Assembly: GCA_031082285.1 (NCBI GenBank)
Contig: JAVHLK010000048.1
Span: 1 to 36,862 of the forward strand
Reading direction: 5' to 3'
Source: Desulfomonilaceae bacterium
GTDB lineage: Bacteria > Desulfobacterota > Desulfomonilia > Desulfomonilales > Desulfomonilaceae
Length of the DNA stretch: 36,862 bases
Part shown: piece after piece, positions 1 through 7,755 of the stretch
Numbering within the stretch: position 1 is the stretch's first letter
Layout of the letters: the number at the start of each line of letters is the position of its first letter
Notes under the pieces: model-generated
Told to the model about the DNA's origin: nothing
The model's input: only the letters and a program-made list of their open reading frames with translations
Database searches by the model: none
Translations under genes and position numbers: made by a program

Positions 1-585
1 CTCGATCAACGCAAGAAGTCGGCGTTCAAGGTGCGAGTAGTCGGAATCTCTTATGTCGAGACAGAGGTCGAGAAACCTCGCAAGTTCTTGGGCCTTGAAC
101 TCCAGCCCCCGGTCCCCGGGCTGCCGTACGTAGACCAACTTTCGATAATGCTTGAAGAACTCCTGCCTCATTTCTTCGTCGTGGAGTTCCAGCGGTTGCG
201 CGCAGCAGCGTTCAAAGTCCGTTATCAGTTCCTGTTCGAGGAAATACGTGCCTGCCGTCTCGTCGATCAGTCGGTGGAACAGATCCCTCCCGAGAAGCAT
301 CTGATAACAGTTGCATCCCGGCACCCGGCGCGCGCCGTGTTCGGCACAGAAATCGTCGATCCCCGGAAAACACTCTCCATATAAGCAGGTTATTCGTTCG
401 TTTCTCCTCTTGGCCGCTCGTATCTCCTTGAGCACTCTGCGTTGGAGGATAAACGGGTTGATATGGAGATTCGACGGCAGGAAGCGAAGGCGCAACCGAG
501 GGAACCTCTCCGTAATCTTCATGTGCCGCATGCATGGTCTGAAGACTCCACATGCGATGACGATTTCCTCTTTGCGTGTACGCAT
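1..585 (-). CDS. DUF1638 family protein (3' end outside window)
   Basis: An open minus-strand frame runs from an ATG at 585 to the window edge (195 codons, no stop), so the C-terminus is missing. The product starts MRTRKEEIVIACGVF and carries features I associate with DUF1638: an early Cys, a PSNLHINP motif near residue 45, a C-x3-C-like element ITCLYGEC, a RVPGCNCYQMLLG segment and an ETAGTYFLEQE segment. A GGAG motif precedes the ATG. It lies 101 bp downstream of an MttB-family gene in the same direction. DUF1638 proteins often occur in corrinoid methyltransferase clusters; their biochemical role is unknown to me. The conserved Cys residues suggest a metal-binding protein, which is inference. 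Confidence 0.75.
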   Translation of the reverse strand, partial: MRTRKEEIVIACGVFRPCMRHMKITERFPRLRLRFLPSNLHINPFILQRRVLKEIRAAKRRNERITCLYGECFPGIDDFCAEHGARRVPGCNCYQMLLGRDLFHRLIDETAGTYFLEQELITDFERCCAQPLELHDEEMRQEFFKHYRKLVYVRQPGDRGLEFKAQELARFLDLCLDIRDSDYSHLERRLLALIE

Positions 586-686
586 CCGAGACTCCCGTGG
601 ATTGTTGCCTTGACGGAGTCCTGTCGTGTTACCCGAGCCGATTTCACGGGCCTTCTCACCCGTTGTTGCTCAGACAAAGCCTCAAA

Positions 687-2123
687 TCAACCGTTGCGTA
701 AGCCGGGAAAAGCCTCCGTGATCGCTGCAATGACTGTCCGATCCAAGAGGCCGTCCGAGTTCTCTTCGAGTATGCGTTCCACCATGTCGTGTGCCCGCGT
801 CAACATGTCGGGCCTTCCCCTGCCCTCCCAGATGTCGAAATTGGACCGCACGGCCAGGACGGGGTAGAAGTACTCGTCCATCATGTGTTCTATCGTATGG
901 TCCTCTATGACGTAGTTTCCGCCCGGCCCCACTTTGTTGACGACATCGAATGCGAGGGTCTCTTCGTTCACTTCTATGCCCGCCAACACACGGTGAATCA
1001 TCCCAATCACTTCATTGTCGATGACGTACTGCTCGTACGAGATGGAGTTGCACGAGTCCAGCATCCCCGCGGCCAGGTGGATGCAATCTCCTCCGGCCAT
1101 GGCCACGAGCAGACTTGAAAACATCTTTTCCACACCCGATTGAATGTCCGGCCGTTTGGATTCCGTGGTACCTCCGGATGCATAGATAGGCAGGTCGTAC
1201 AGTTTGGCCAGGTGAACCGCGAACGCGTTCATCAACGCGGTTTCAACGGATCCCATGGTGAAGGACATGGTCCTCAGGTCCATTGCGGAGGGAACCGCTC
1301 CGTAAAGTACTTTGGCCCCCGGTTGGAACACCTGGGTGAGCGCCACGCCGGCGAGCGCTTCCGCGTGCATCTGAGCCAACGTTCCGGCCAAAGTGGCCGG
1401 AGCCGTGGCACCGGCAATGGGCGCCGGCGCACACGTTACGGGAATGCCGTGAGTGCTGCAAAACCTCAGGATGCTCAATGTGGTGCTTTCAATAGTCAGA
1501 GGGCTGATGGGATTGGTGATTACCGAGGCAAACGGCCTCTCCCTGAATTTCTCTTCTCCGCCCGCAACGATCGAGGCCAGTTTCCACATCTGTTCCGCGC
1601 CGTGAACGTGGTCGCATCCACCCATGACATGTTTCGTCGTGTGGTTGAACGAGTTGTAGAAGTCGTTCAGGTGGTAGTTCTCGGCATCGATGTCGTGAGC
1701 CTGACACGCAATGATGTAGAATCGAATGTTGTCCAGGCGATCCACCAGCGCGGCAGTACGGGCCACGTCCCTGAGCATGGTTCGCCGAGAGCCCCCGGTG
1801 GCCATATTGAGGATCTGAAAGACCCGTCCCCCGTTGGTGAAGTGTACCTTGCCTTCTCCGAGATGCACGTCGTTCCTGCCGTCTCGCGAATAGAGGACAA
1901 ATCGACGCGGGGCCGTCTGCAAAATATCGTCCAGCCAGTCTCCGGGGAAACGCACCCGCTCTGAATCGTAGTCCACGGCCGCGCCCGCGCGGCGCAGCTC
2001 GTCCAGGCAGGAGCGATCGGTTATCCTTATCCCCGACTCACCGAGTATGCGCCGGCCCGTCAGGTCTACCGCCTTAATGTGTTCCGCCGTTGGAGGCCGG
2101 TAAAACTGAGATGTTATTCCCAT
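687..2123 (-). CDS. MttB-family (trimethylamine methyltransferase-like) corrinoid methyltransferase, copy 1
   Basis: This 478-residue protein matches the full length of the MttB superfamily, TIM-barrel enzymes that move a methyl group from a quaternary amine or related substrate to a corrinoid protein. Recognisable family segments are LGESGIRITDRSCLDELRR at the N-terminus, VHFTNGGRVFQILNM, a mid-barrel ITNPISPLTIE and APAPIAGATAPATLAG, and a C-terminal NEETLAFDVVNKVGPGG then EDHTIEHM. There is no in-frame UAG, so it is not the pyrrolysine-containing trimethylamine enzyme; characterised non-pyrrolysine relatives include glycine betaine methyltransferase (MtgB) and others. The substrate cannot be read from sequence. 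It follows the second MttB gene by 24 bp and is the fourth gene of the corrinoid operon. Confidence 0.9.
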   Translation of the reverse strand: MGITSQFYRPPTAEHIKAVDLTGRRILGESGIRITDRSCLDELRRAGAAVDYDSERVRFPGDWLDDILQTAPRRFVLYSRDGRNDVHLGEGKVHFTNGGRVFQILNMATGGSRRTMLRDVARTAALVDRLDNIRFYIIACQAHDIDAENYHLNDFYNSFNHTTKHVMGGCDHVHGAEQMWKLASIVAGGEEKFRERPFASVITNPISPLTIESTTLSILRFCSTHGIPVTCAPAPIAGATAPATLAGTLAQMHAEALAGVALTQVFQPGAKVLYGAVPSAMDLRTMSFTMGSVETALMNAFAVHLAKLYDLPIYASGGTTESKRPDIQSGVEKMFSSLLVAMAGGDCIHLAAGMLDSCNSISYEQYVIDNEVIGMIHRVLAGIEVNEETLAFDVVNKVGPGGNYVIEDHTIEHMMDEYFYPVLAVRSNFDIWEGRGRPDMLTRAHDMVERILEENSDGLLDRTVIAAITEAFPGLRNG

Positions 2124-2147
2124 ATCCGAACCTTGTGAAAGTGTCTC

Positions 2148-3593
2148 TCAGCCAAGTACCGCGGCGACCTCCTTCAGTACGTCGTCGGGCTTCGGCTCAA
2201 CATGGTGCTCCGCAAGAATTCTCTTGGCCTCCGCGTTACATCGTTTGTAGAGATCCCGCGCGCCCGAGGACAACCACGCGTCGTACCGGGTCCGGTCAAG
2301 GAGCACCGGCAGAAACTGGGCCTGCATGAAGTGCTCGAACGTATGGTCGTCCATCAGGAACATGGAACCGGCCTCACCCTTTGCCACACGTTCTATCGCG
2401 TCCAAGGCAAGAGTCTCCTCGTTGACCGGGATTCCGTTGACGAAGAACCGACTCATGGCCACCAGTTCGTTTGCCATGGTAACCATCTCAAGGGACGAAG
2501 TGCTGCCGTATTCCAAGTATCCGACGTCGTGAATGAGGTTGGCTCGACACAGCATGCTCGTCACGATGGAAAACATGGCCTCCGCGCCCGCCTGAGCGTC
2601 CATGACCTTGGAGTCGGACGCGCCGGCGAAGGACCAGATGGGAAGTCCGTAGATTTCGTCCCGCATGTCCGCGAGCGCGGCCTGCGTCAGACTCCATTCA
2701 GGACACCCATACGACACCACCGTTGACTTCATGTCCAGCGTGCTGACGTTGGGACCGAACAGGAACGGGGAACCCCTACCGGACAACTGGTGCACAACCA
2801 ATCCCACGAGATTTTCCGCGATTCCCATTGCCATGGCGCCGGCAAGCGTGACGGGCGCTCCACCTCCGCAGTTGGATCCTGACGGCAGGCAGATGGGAAT
2901 CTTCTTCCGCGCACAGAAGATCAGCTTTTCCACTACATAGTCCGGGAACCTCAGCGGGCTGATGGCCTCGGAATAGTTGAGCAGGAACGGTTTTTCCGCC
3001 AGTGCGGCTTCTCCGCCGGCCACTGCGGAGGCTATCCGGTGAATCTTCACGATGTCCCGTCCGCTGTCCGCAATGAACACGATCGGCTTGTTCGCGTTCC
3101 GGATCATTTCCGCGAAGGCATAGACATAGATGTCCTCGGTCACGGGAACATCCTCGGGATTGCCCATTGACATGACGAATGACAGATTGTCCAGGCCGTC
3201 CACAAGCCGCGCGAAGTTTGCCGTGTCCTGGAGAACGCACCTTCGGCGCTCACCGGTTTCCAGGTCGAGGGTGAACGTGGTGTCCGAACCGGTTCCGTAG
3301 AAGCTGTTGCCGTTGGTCAACGACATGGCCTTCCTGCCCAATTGGTCGTAGAGGATGATTTGCCGAGGGGCCGATTTGAGCGCATCCTCAACCAGATATG
3401 ACGGCATCTTGAGCCAATAGTCTCCCGCGGACCGACAACCGGCATCCAGGAGCATTCGGTGGGCGTACCCGTGCTCCATCTTGAAACCGATCCTGTCGAG
3501 AATCTCCAGTGCCGCATTGTGGATCGCCCATGCCTGATCGCTGCTCAAGACCTTGAGTCGGGGTTGAAACGTGAGAATATCTGAAAACGCCAT
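2148..3593 (-). CDS. MttB-family corrinoid methyltransferase, copy 2
   Basis: This 481-residue MttB-superfamily protein is clearly related to the next gene downstream but well diverged. Shared landmarks are the start near LSSDQAWAIHNAALEILDR, YGTGSDTTFTLD, a YSEAISPLRFPD segment equivalent to the NPISPL segment of the other copy, SGSNCGGGAPVTLAGAMA, and NEETLALDAIERVAKG followed by DDHTFEHFM. There is no in-frame UAG. The start is supported by AAAGGAG seven bases before the ATG. The order corrinoid protein, MttB, MttB argues that both enzymes load the same corrinoid protein, either from two substrates or as a hetero-complex; that is inference. The substrate is unknown, with quaternary amines such as betaines the usual family substrates. 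Confidence 0.9.
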   Translation of the reverse strand: MAFSDILTFQPRLKVLSSDQAWAIHNAALEILDRIGFKMEHGYAHRMLLDAGCRSAGDYWLKMPSYLVEDALKSAPRQIILYDQLGRKAMSLTNGNSFYGTGSDTTFTLDLETGERRRCVLQDTANFARLVDGLDNLSFVMSMGNPEDVPVTEDIYVYAFAEMIRNANKPIVFIADSGRDIVKIHRIASAVAGGEAALAEKPFLLNYSEAISPLRFPDYVVEKLIFCARKKIPICLPSGSNCGGGAPVTLAGAMAMGIAENLVGLVVHQLSGRGSPFLFGPNVSTLDMKSTVVSYGCPEWSLTQAALADMRDEIYGLPIWSFAGASDSKVMDAQAGAEAMFSIVTSMLCRANLIHDVGYLEYGSTSSLEMVTMANELVAMSRFFVNGIPVNEETLALDAIERVAKGEAGSMFLMDDHTFEHFMQAQFLPVLLDRTRYDAWLSSGARDLYKRCNAEAKRILAEHHVEPKPDDVLKEVAAVLG

Positions 3594-3621
3594 TTTCCAC
3601 TCCTTTGGTCGCGCGGACCGC

Positions 3622-4260
3622 TCAGGAGATGCCGAGAAGTTTCTTCACTTCCACCACCGCAGTTGCGGCATCGGGGGCGTAGCCGTCGGCATCGATCTCG
3701 TTGGCATATTTCTCGGTCACCGGTGCTCCTCCCACAATCACCTTCACCTTTTCCTTCAGTCCCGAAGCCGTGAGCGCCTCAATTGTCGCCGGCATGCCCG
3801 GCATCGTGATGGAAAGGAGCGCGGACATGCCCACCACATCCGCACCCACTTCCTGAGCCTTTTGCACGAACTTATCGGGAGGGACGTCCACGCCGAGATC
3901 CGTAATGGCAAAGCCGGCTCCTTCCAGCATCATGGAGACCAGGTTCTTGCCGATGTCGTGGAGATCGCCTTTTACAGTCCCGATCACCACCGTACCCTTG
4001 GTGGTGACGTCGCCCTCTTGAAACAGCGGCTTTATGATGTTCATGCACTCCTGCATGGTCTTGGCCGATCGCAGCATCTGGGGAACGAATATCCGACCTG
4101 TGGAAAAGTTCTCGCCCACCGTGTCCATGGCTGCGATGAGCCCCTTGTCCAGAATACTCTGCACATCGGCTCCGGCATCCACGTACTTCCGGGTTTCGCT
4201 CACGGCTAGTTGGATGTCTCCCTTGATCACCGCCTGGGTCAACGACTCGTACTCATTCAT
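3622..4260 (-). CDS. Corrinoid (B12-binding) protein of a methyltransferase system
   Basis: A 212-residue protein with the two-part layout of MtaC/MttC/MtgC corrinoid shuttles: a helical cap of about 85 residues (MNEYESLTQAVIKGD onward) and a Rossmann-like cobalamin domain. The base-on/His-on signature is present as D99-x-H101-x-x-G104 in GDLHDIGKN, and the later SALLSITMPGM and VIVGGAPVT segments match the cofactor tail-binding strands. It would carry the methyl group between the MttB-type proteins and the methyltetrahydrofolate enzyme encoded upstream. I chose the ATG at 4260, with GGGGA seven bases upstream; an in-frame TTG two codons earlier is less likely. It is 28 bp upstream of the second MttB gene. 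Confidence 0.93.
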   Translation of the reverse strand: MNEYESLTQAVIKGDIQLAVSETRKYVDAGADVQSILDKGLIAAMDTVGENFSTGRIFVPQMLRSAKTMQECMNIIKPLFQEGDVTTKGTVVIGTVKGDLHDIGKNLVSMMLEGAGFAITDLGVDVPPDKFVQKAQEVGADVVGMSALLSITMPGMPATIEALTASGLKEKVKVIVGGAPVTEKYANEIDADGYAPDAATAVVEVKKLLGIS

Positions 4261-4434
4261 TCTCAAATCCCCTTTGCTCGATTACGTACGTTTGAAAACC
4301 TCGCCGCCTGCTCCGCTCCGCTCATGCTCCTTGCTCCGCACGGCACACATTGGTGAACGTCGGCGCACCCTGCAGGTCGTTGTCGGGACTACCCCGTGCA
4401 GAGACAGAGACGACCCGACCGATGCAACGGAGCG

Positions 4435-5235
4435 CTACGCTTCGACGATGCGCCCCTCCTGATAAGCCTCGATGAATTTCTCACAATATTCGTCTCGGCC
4501 CAGCAGCATGTCGACCGCCAGGAGCGTGCCCATGAGCCGTCTGTCCATCGGATCCAGGATGGCAGCGGACAACCCGTACGACATTGCCAGGGCCAGAAAA
4601 CTCCTGTTGATCAGCCGCCGTTCCGGCAAACCGTAGGATACATTTGAAAGCCCGCAGATCGTCTTGACGCCCGGGAATGCCTTCATAATCTCACGTATGG
4701 CCCCCAGTGCGGCAATTCCCATCTGCACATCAACCGAAACAGGCTGAATGAGAGGATCCACGTAGATCCGTTCCGCAGATATCCCCGCCTCCATGAGTTT
4801 CGCGACCAACTCTTTCCCCACCTCCACCCTGTCCTCAACCGTGGTCGGCATGGACGCTCTCCCCATGCATAACGCCACGACTTCGCAGGGCTGCGAGGCG
4901 ACAATGGGGAGTACGGCTTTGAAACGGTCCTCTTCCAACGAAATGGAGTTGATCATGGGTGCGCCGTTGTGGCGTTTCATGCCTTCGGACAGCGCCTCGG
5001 GATTCGGGCTGTCGAGGCACAGAGGAAGATCCAGTTCGCTTTGGACCGTTTCAACGAGCCAACAGAGGTGAACCGCCTCGTCCTTGGGAAACGTTCCCGC
5101 ATTGACATCAATGTAGTCCGCGCCCGCCTGAGCCTGGTCGAGTGCGGTCCTGACGATCAGAGCCCTATTCCGTTGCTCCACGGCCTCTCCCATGCCCGGC
5201 CTGCTGGTATTGATCTTCTCTCCCACAATAATCAT
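4435..5235 (-). CDS. Methyltetrahydrofolate:corrinoid methyltransferase (MtgA/AcsE/MtvA-like)
   Basis: This 266-residue protein has the dihydropteroate-synthase-like TIM-barrel of AcsE, MtvA and MtgA. Visible motifs are MIIVGEKINTSRPG at the start, ADYIDVNAGTFP, LPLCLDSPNPEALSEG, PMINSISLEE, IYVDPLIQPVS and TICGLSNVSYGLPERRLIN. These are the pterin-binding and methyl-transfer segments of the family. It probably moves the methyl group from the corrinoid protein encoded 174 bp downstream to tetrahydrofolate, feeding a methyl-oxidising or acetogenic branch. As the first gene of the group (methyltransferase, corrinoid protein, MttB, MttB, DUF1638) it gives a complete corrinoid methyl-transfer system except for a reductive activator, which is not in this window. 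The direction of methyl flow cannot be read from sequence. Confidence 0.9.
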   Translation of the reverse strand: MIIVGEKINTSRPGMGEAVEQRNRALIVRTALDQAQAGADYIDVNAGTFPKDEAVHLCWLVETVQSELDLPLCLDSPNPEALSEGMKRHNGAPMINSISLEEDRFKAVLPIVASQPCEVVALCMGRASMPTTVEDRVEVGKELVAKLMEAGISAERIYVDPLIQPVSVDVQMGIAALGAIREIMKAFPGVKTICGLSNVSYGLPERRLINRSFLALAMSYGLSAAILDPMDRRLMGTLLAVDMLLGRDEYCEKFIEAYQEGRIVEA

Positions 5236-5630
5236 GATTGAAATCCTCGCGAGAAATCACAAGGCATCGCCGCGCAGGCGATGACCGCGGATGCCCTCTT
5301 CCCAGAGTCAATGGACTTGAAGTTATTGGATTATTGCCGCATATGACGCCCTGAATGTGTACATATTTTAACATACTGTCCCGGGTCTCGCAACTCCGCA
5401 TCAGAATTGGGTTTTCAAGGATACTGATGCTCATGTCATTGCACATGATTAGATCCACTTGTCCACAATGCACTTGAACCGCGGTTTCCTTCTCGACTTC
5501 GCGGTGGACCGGCATGAGGATTTCTTCTATACTGACCGTGGGGGAGAGACCGGATAATTGATGCCTATTTGTGCGAAATTCAGCTTGCGCGAAACGAAGA
5601 CCGGTCTACCCATATTCCCGGGAGGGAGCA
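5236..5630. other. Intergenic region between divergent units, with a small hairpin
   Basis: This 395-bp region separates the corrinoid operon (minus) from the exported-protein gene (plus). The only structure I can support is a perfect 7-bp inverted repeat, CATCGCC (5265-5271) and GGCGATG (5277-5283) with a 5-base loop, 30 bp upstream of the methyltransferase start; it would lie in that operon's 5' leader. I found no convincing promoter hexamers for either side, no riboswitch consensus and no coding frame with family resemblance. Confidence 0.4.
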
Positions 5631-6383
5631 ATGACTGCTCAGTATGTGACCTATCTTGCCGCCGTGTTGCTCGTACTGCCGACTCTTTCATCGGCCATGT
5701 CCCCGACCGATCTTCCAACCAATCCCTACGCGAAGCCATGGGTTCGACCGACCTCCGAGGGACTCACCGTTGAACGGGCGACCGATGGGAATGAGCGTGT
5801 GGTTCGGGTACGATCGTCGGAAGGTTCCACCGCGATCAAACTTGCCCGGGAACAGGTCGAAGGACCAGGCGACGCGAAACTGCAGGAAGACGGATCGCTG
5901 CAGGAACGGGAAAGTACCCGCGAAAATGACCCGATCCTTGAACTCAAGAAGAACATTATCGAATTGCAGAACAAGGAAAAGCTGCGATTCAGGAAGGTGG
6001 TTCTCTGCAGCAAGGTCGAGGGATTCGGCGTCTATTCGCCGCTCCCAAAAGGAAAGCTGACCCCGCAATTCGTTCTCTACTTTGAACCCGCCAACGTGAG
6101 CACTTTGGTGTCCGGAGATCGATACGTCATCGACTGCACCGTACAGATCGCGATTCTCGATGCGGCCGGCACCCCGGCCGCAGGCAAGATCAAGACGCTC
6201 AAGCTGCACAAAGTTGCCCGATCGCCCCTGCTCGACCTCTTCTTCATGCTGCCCGTCAACTTCAACAAGCCGCCCCAAGACGTGTTCTCACTGAGGGTGG
6301 TATTGAGCGACAACATCAAGAACGAGAGCGCGGGAATCACGTTTCGGATCGATCCCAAGAAGAAGTTGCAGGGTCCCGTGTAG
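5631..6383 (+). CDS. Exported protein of unknown function
   Basis: The 250-residue product begins with a good signal peptide (MTAQYVTYLAAVLLVLPTLSSA), so it is exported. The ATG at 5631 is preceded by GGGAGGGAGCA, which favours it over the upstream in-frame ATG at 5571. After a charged, Glu- and Lys-rich linker of roughly residues 70-120 (predicted helical), the C-terminal half of about 125 residues reads like a beta-sandwich: LCSKVEGFGVYSPLPKG, PQFVLYFEPANVS, RYVIDCTVQIAILDAAG and FFMLPVNFNKPPQDVFSLRV. Only two Cys remain in the mature part. I do not recognise the family with certainty; the sandwich half resembles domains seen in exported planctomycete proteins, which is a weak impression. 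It stands alone between divergent and convergent neighbours. Confidence 0.7.
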   Translation: MTAQYVTYLAAVLLVLPTLSSAMSPTDLPTNPYAKPWVRPTSEGLTVERATDGNERVVRVRSSEGSTAIKLAREQVEGPGDAKLQEDGSLQERESTRENDPILELKKNIIELQNKEKLRFRKVVLCSKVEGFGVYSPLPKGKLTPQFVLYFEPANVSTLVSGDRYVIDCTVQIAILDAAGTPAAGKIKTLKLHKVARSPLLDLFFMLPVNFNKPPQDVFSLRVVLSDNIKNESAGITFRIDPKKKLQGPV

Positions 6384-6561
6384 AGCATTGTACCCTCGGG
6401 GAGGCGTGACCATGGCCTTTCCTCGGCAAGACGTGCATCTTCACGGCAGGGAAAACGCCCAAGTATGCCTCTTCCGCCGACCTTGAGAGCCGACGCACAT
6501 CTGCGAAGGCCCGGGGACTTCCGAGAGATCGGCCTGCCCGGTCGTTGTCCGGGCCGCGGAA

Positions 6562-7755
6562 TCACTCGACGGCCCGGATTGTCACCACGAGCATGCAGAT
6601 AGCGATGAAGGCTCCCGTCCAGAACACCGCGTCCATGCCGAATGATGCGAGTATTGCTCCCATCAGAACCGGAGCCACGGTCTGGCTGAATCGCTGAACC
6701 ATTCCATTGGCGGCCATCACCGCGGCCCTCTGGTTCGCGGGAGCCAGCCCCGTCAGAAGCGTAACCCGGCTGGGACCTCCCAGTCCCATTGCCGCGCCGA
6801 AGATCCCCAGGGGAACGAGAAAGCTCCAGAGCCCGGGCACAAAAGGTATCAGTACCATGGATGTCAGGAAAAGGAAGAACGATGCCCGCAGGATCGACAC
6901 ATCCCGGTACATCGAGGCCAACCTTCCCAACTGAGACGAAGCCAGCCCCGTGAACAGGGACGACACCGAGACGATAAGCCCGACCATGACCGAGGACAGG
7001 CCGAACTTTTTCTGGAGAAGCAATGGAATATAGGTCACATACGGCCCGTACAGGAGCAAGAAGGTAAGGAACGTCAGGGAAAACAGGCCGATCGCCCTCT
7101 TGGTCAGGATCACGGACAACGCTCCCCTGAGATAATCCTTGAACGCGTGGGTGGTGTGAGGTTCGGGATTCTTCAACGAAAACATCACCAGCAGCGCCAG
7201 AGGGACGGCAATCACCGGAAGCATGAACGGATAGTTCCATCCCAGCAGCGCCAGTGCCCCGCCCACTGCCGGCAACAAGGCGGTCCCGATGCTGAGCACG
7301 GTTCCCACGTACCCCATTGCCGTAATGCGTTCCGTGCCCTCATACAGATCGCCGATCAGCGTCGCGTTGAGAACCCCGATGGGGGCCATGCCCACCCCCT
7401 GCAGCAGTCTGAGCACGAGAAGCGTCTCAAAATCGGGGGCAAAACCACAGGCGGTGCCGAACAGCCCGAAGATCAGCAACGCGGCAACCAGCACCTTCTT
7501 CCGACCTATTCTGTCCGCCAGAATTCCGGCCACGGGAGCAAGCACCACTCCGGGTAGTGCGAACAAGGACACGACCAGCCCGATTGAGCGTTCCGGCACG
7601 CCGAGTTCCACCGTGAGTTCGGGGAGTACCGGCATCACGCTCAGCACCCCCAGAAGCACCATGAGGGTAACCCCAAACATGATCTGGAGATTCGGGTCCA
7701 GGTACAGCTTCGGCGGCGCCCCGGCTCGGATCGACTTCCCATTACCCTCTGTCAT
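6562..7755 (-). CDS. MFS transporter (12-TM drug/metabolite efflux type)
   Basis: A 397-residue integral membrane protein of the major facilitator superfamily. The family loop motif between TM2 and TM3 is present as GILADRIGRKK (G-x-x-x-D-R-x-G-R-R/K), and LVLRLLQGVGMAPIGV matches the TM4 motif with its Arg. Hydrophobic segments account for about twelve helices with a central polar loop near KNPEPHTTHAFKDYL. I chose the ATG at 7755 (MTEGNGKS), which overlaps the end of nhaA by 14 bp and suggests translational coupling; a longer reading to 7980 would lie inside nhaA and has no membrane character. The substrate cannot be predicted. It resembles the Bcr/EmrD-like and arabinose-efflux-like branches. 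Confidence 0.85.
   Translation of the reverse strand: MTEGNGKSIRAGAPPKLYLDPNLQIMFGVTLMVLLGVLSVMPVLPELTVELGVPERSIGLVVSLFALPGVVLAPVAGILADRIGRKKVLVAALLIFGLFGTACGFAPDFETLLVLRLLQGVGMAPIGVLNATLIGDLYEGTERITAMGYVGTVLSIGTALLPAVGGALALLGWNYPFMLPVIAVPLALLVMFSLKNPEPHTTHAFKDYLRGALSVILTKRAIGLFSLTFLTFLLLYGPYVTYIPLLLQKKFGLSSVMVGLIVSVSSLFTGLASSQLGRLASMYRDVSILRASFFLFLTSMVLIPFVPGLWSFLVPLGIFGAAMGLGGPSRVTLLTGLAPANQRAAVMAANGMVQRFSQTVAPVLMGAILASFGMDAVFWTGAFIAICMLVVTIRAVE

Noticed and set aside
1140-1964. 274-codon plus-strand open frame
   Set aside because: Antisense to the first MttB-family gene, without family features.
687-3593. Pyrrolysine-containing trimethylamine methyltransferase
   Set aside because: Both MttB-family genes read through without an internal UAG codon, so they belong to the non-pyrrolysine branch.
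6077-7240. 387-codon minus-strand open frame overlapping the MFS gene and the exported-protein gene
   Set aside because: It spans two supported genes and the gap between them in a different frame, with low-complexity Arg/Gly/Ser-rich translation.
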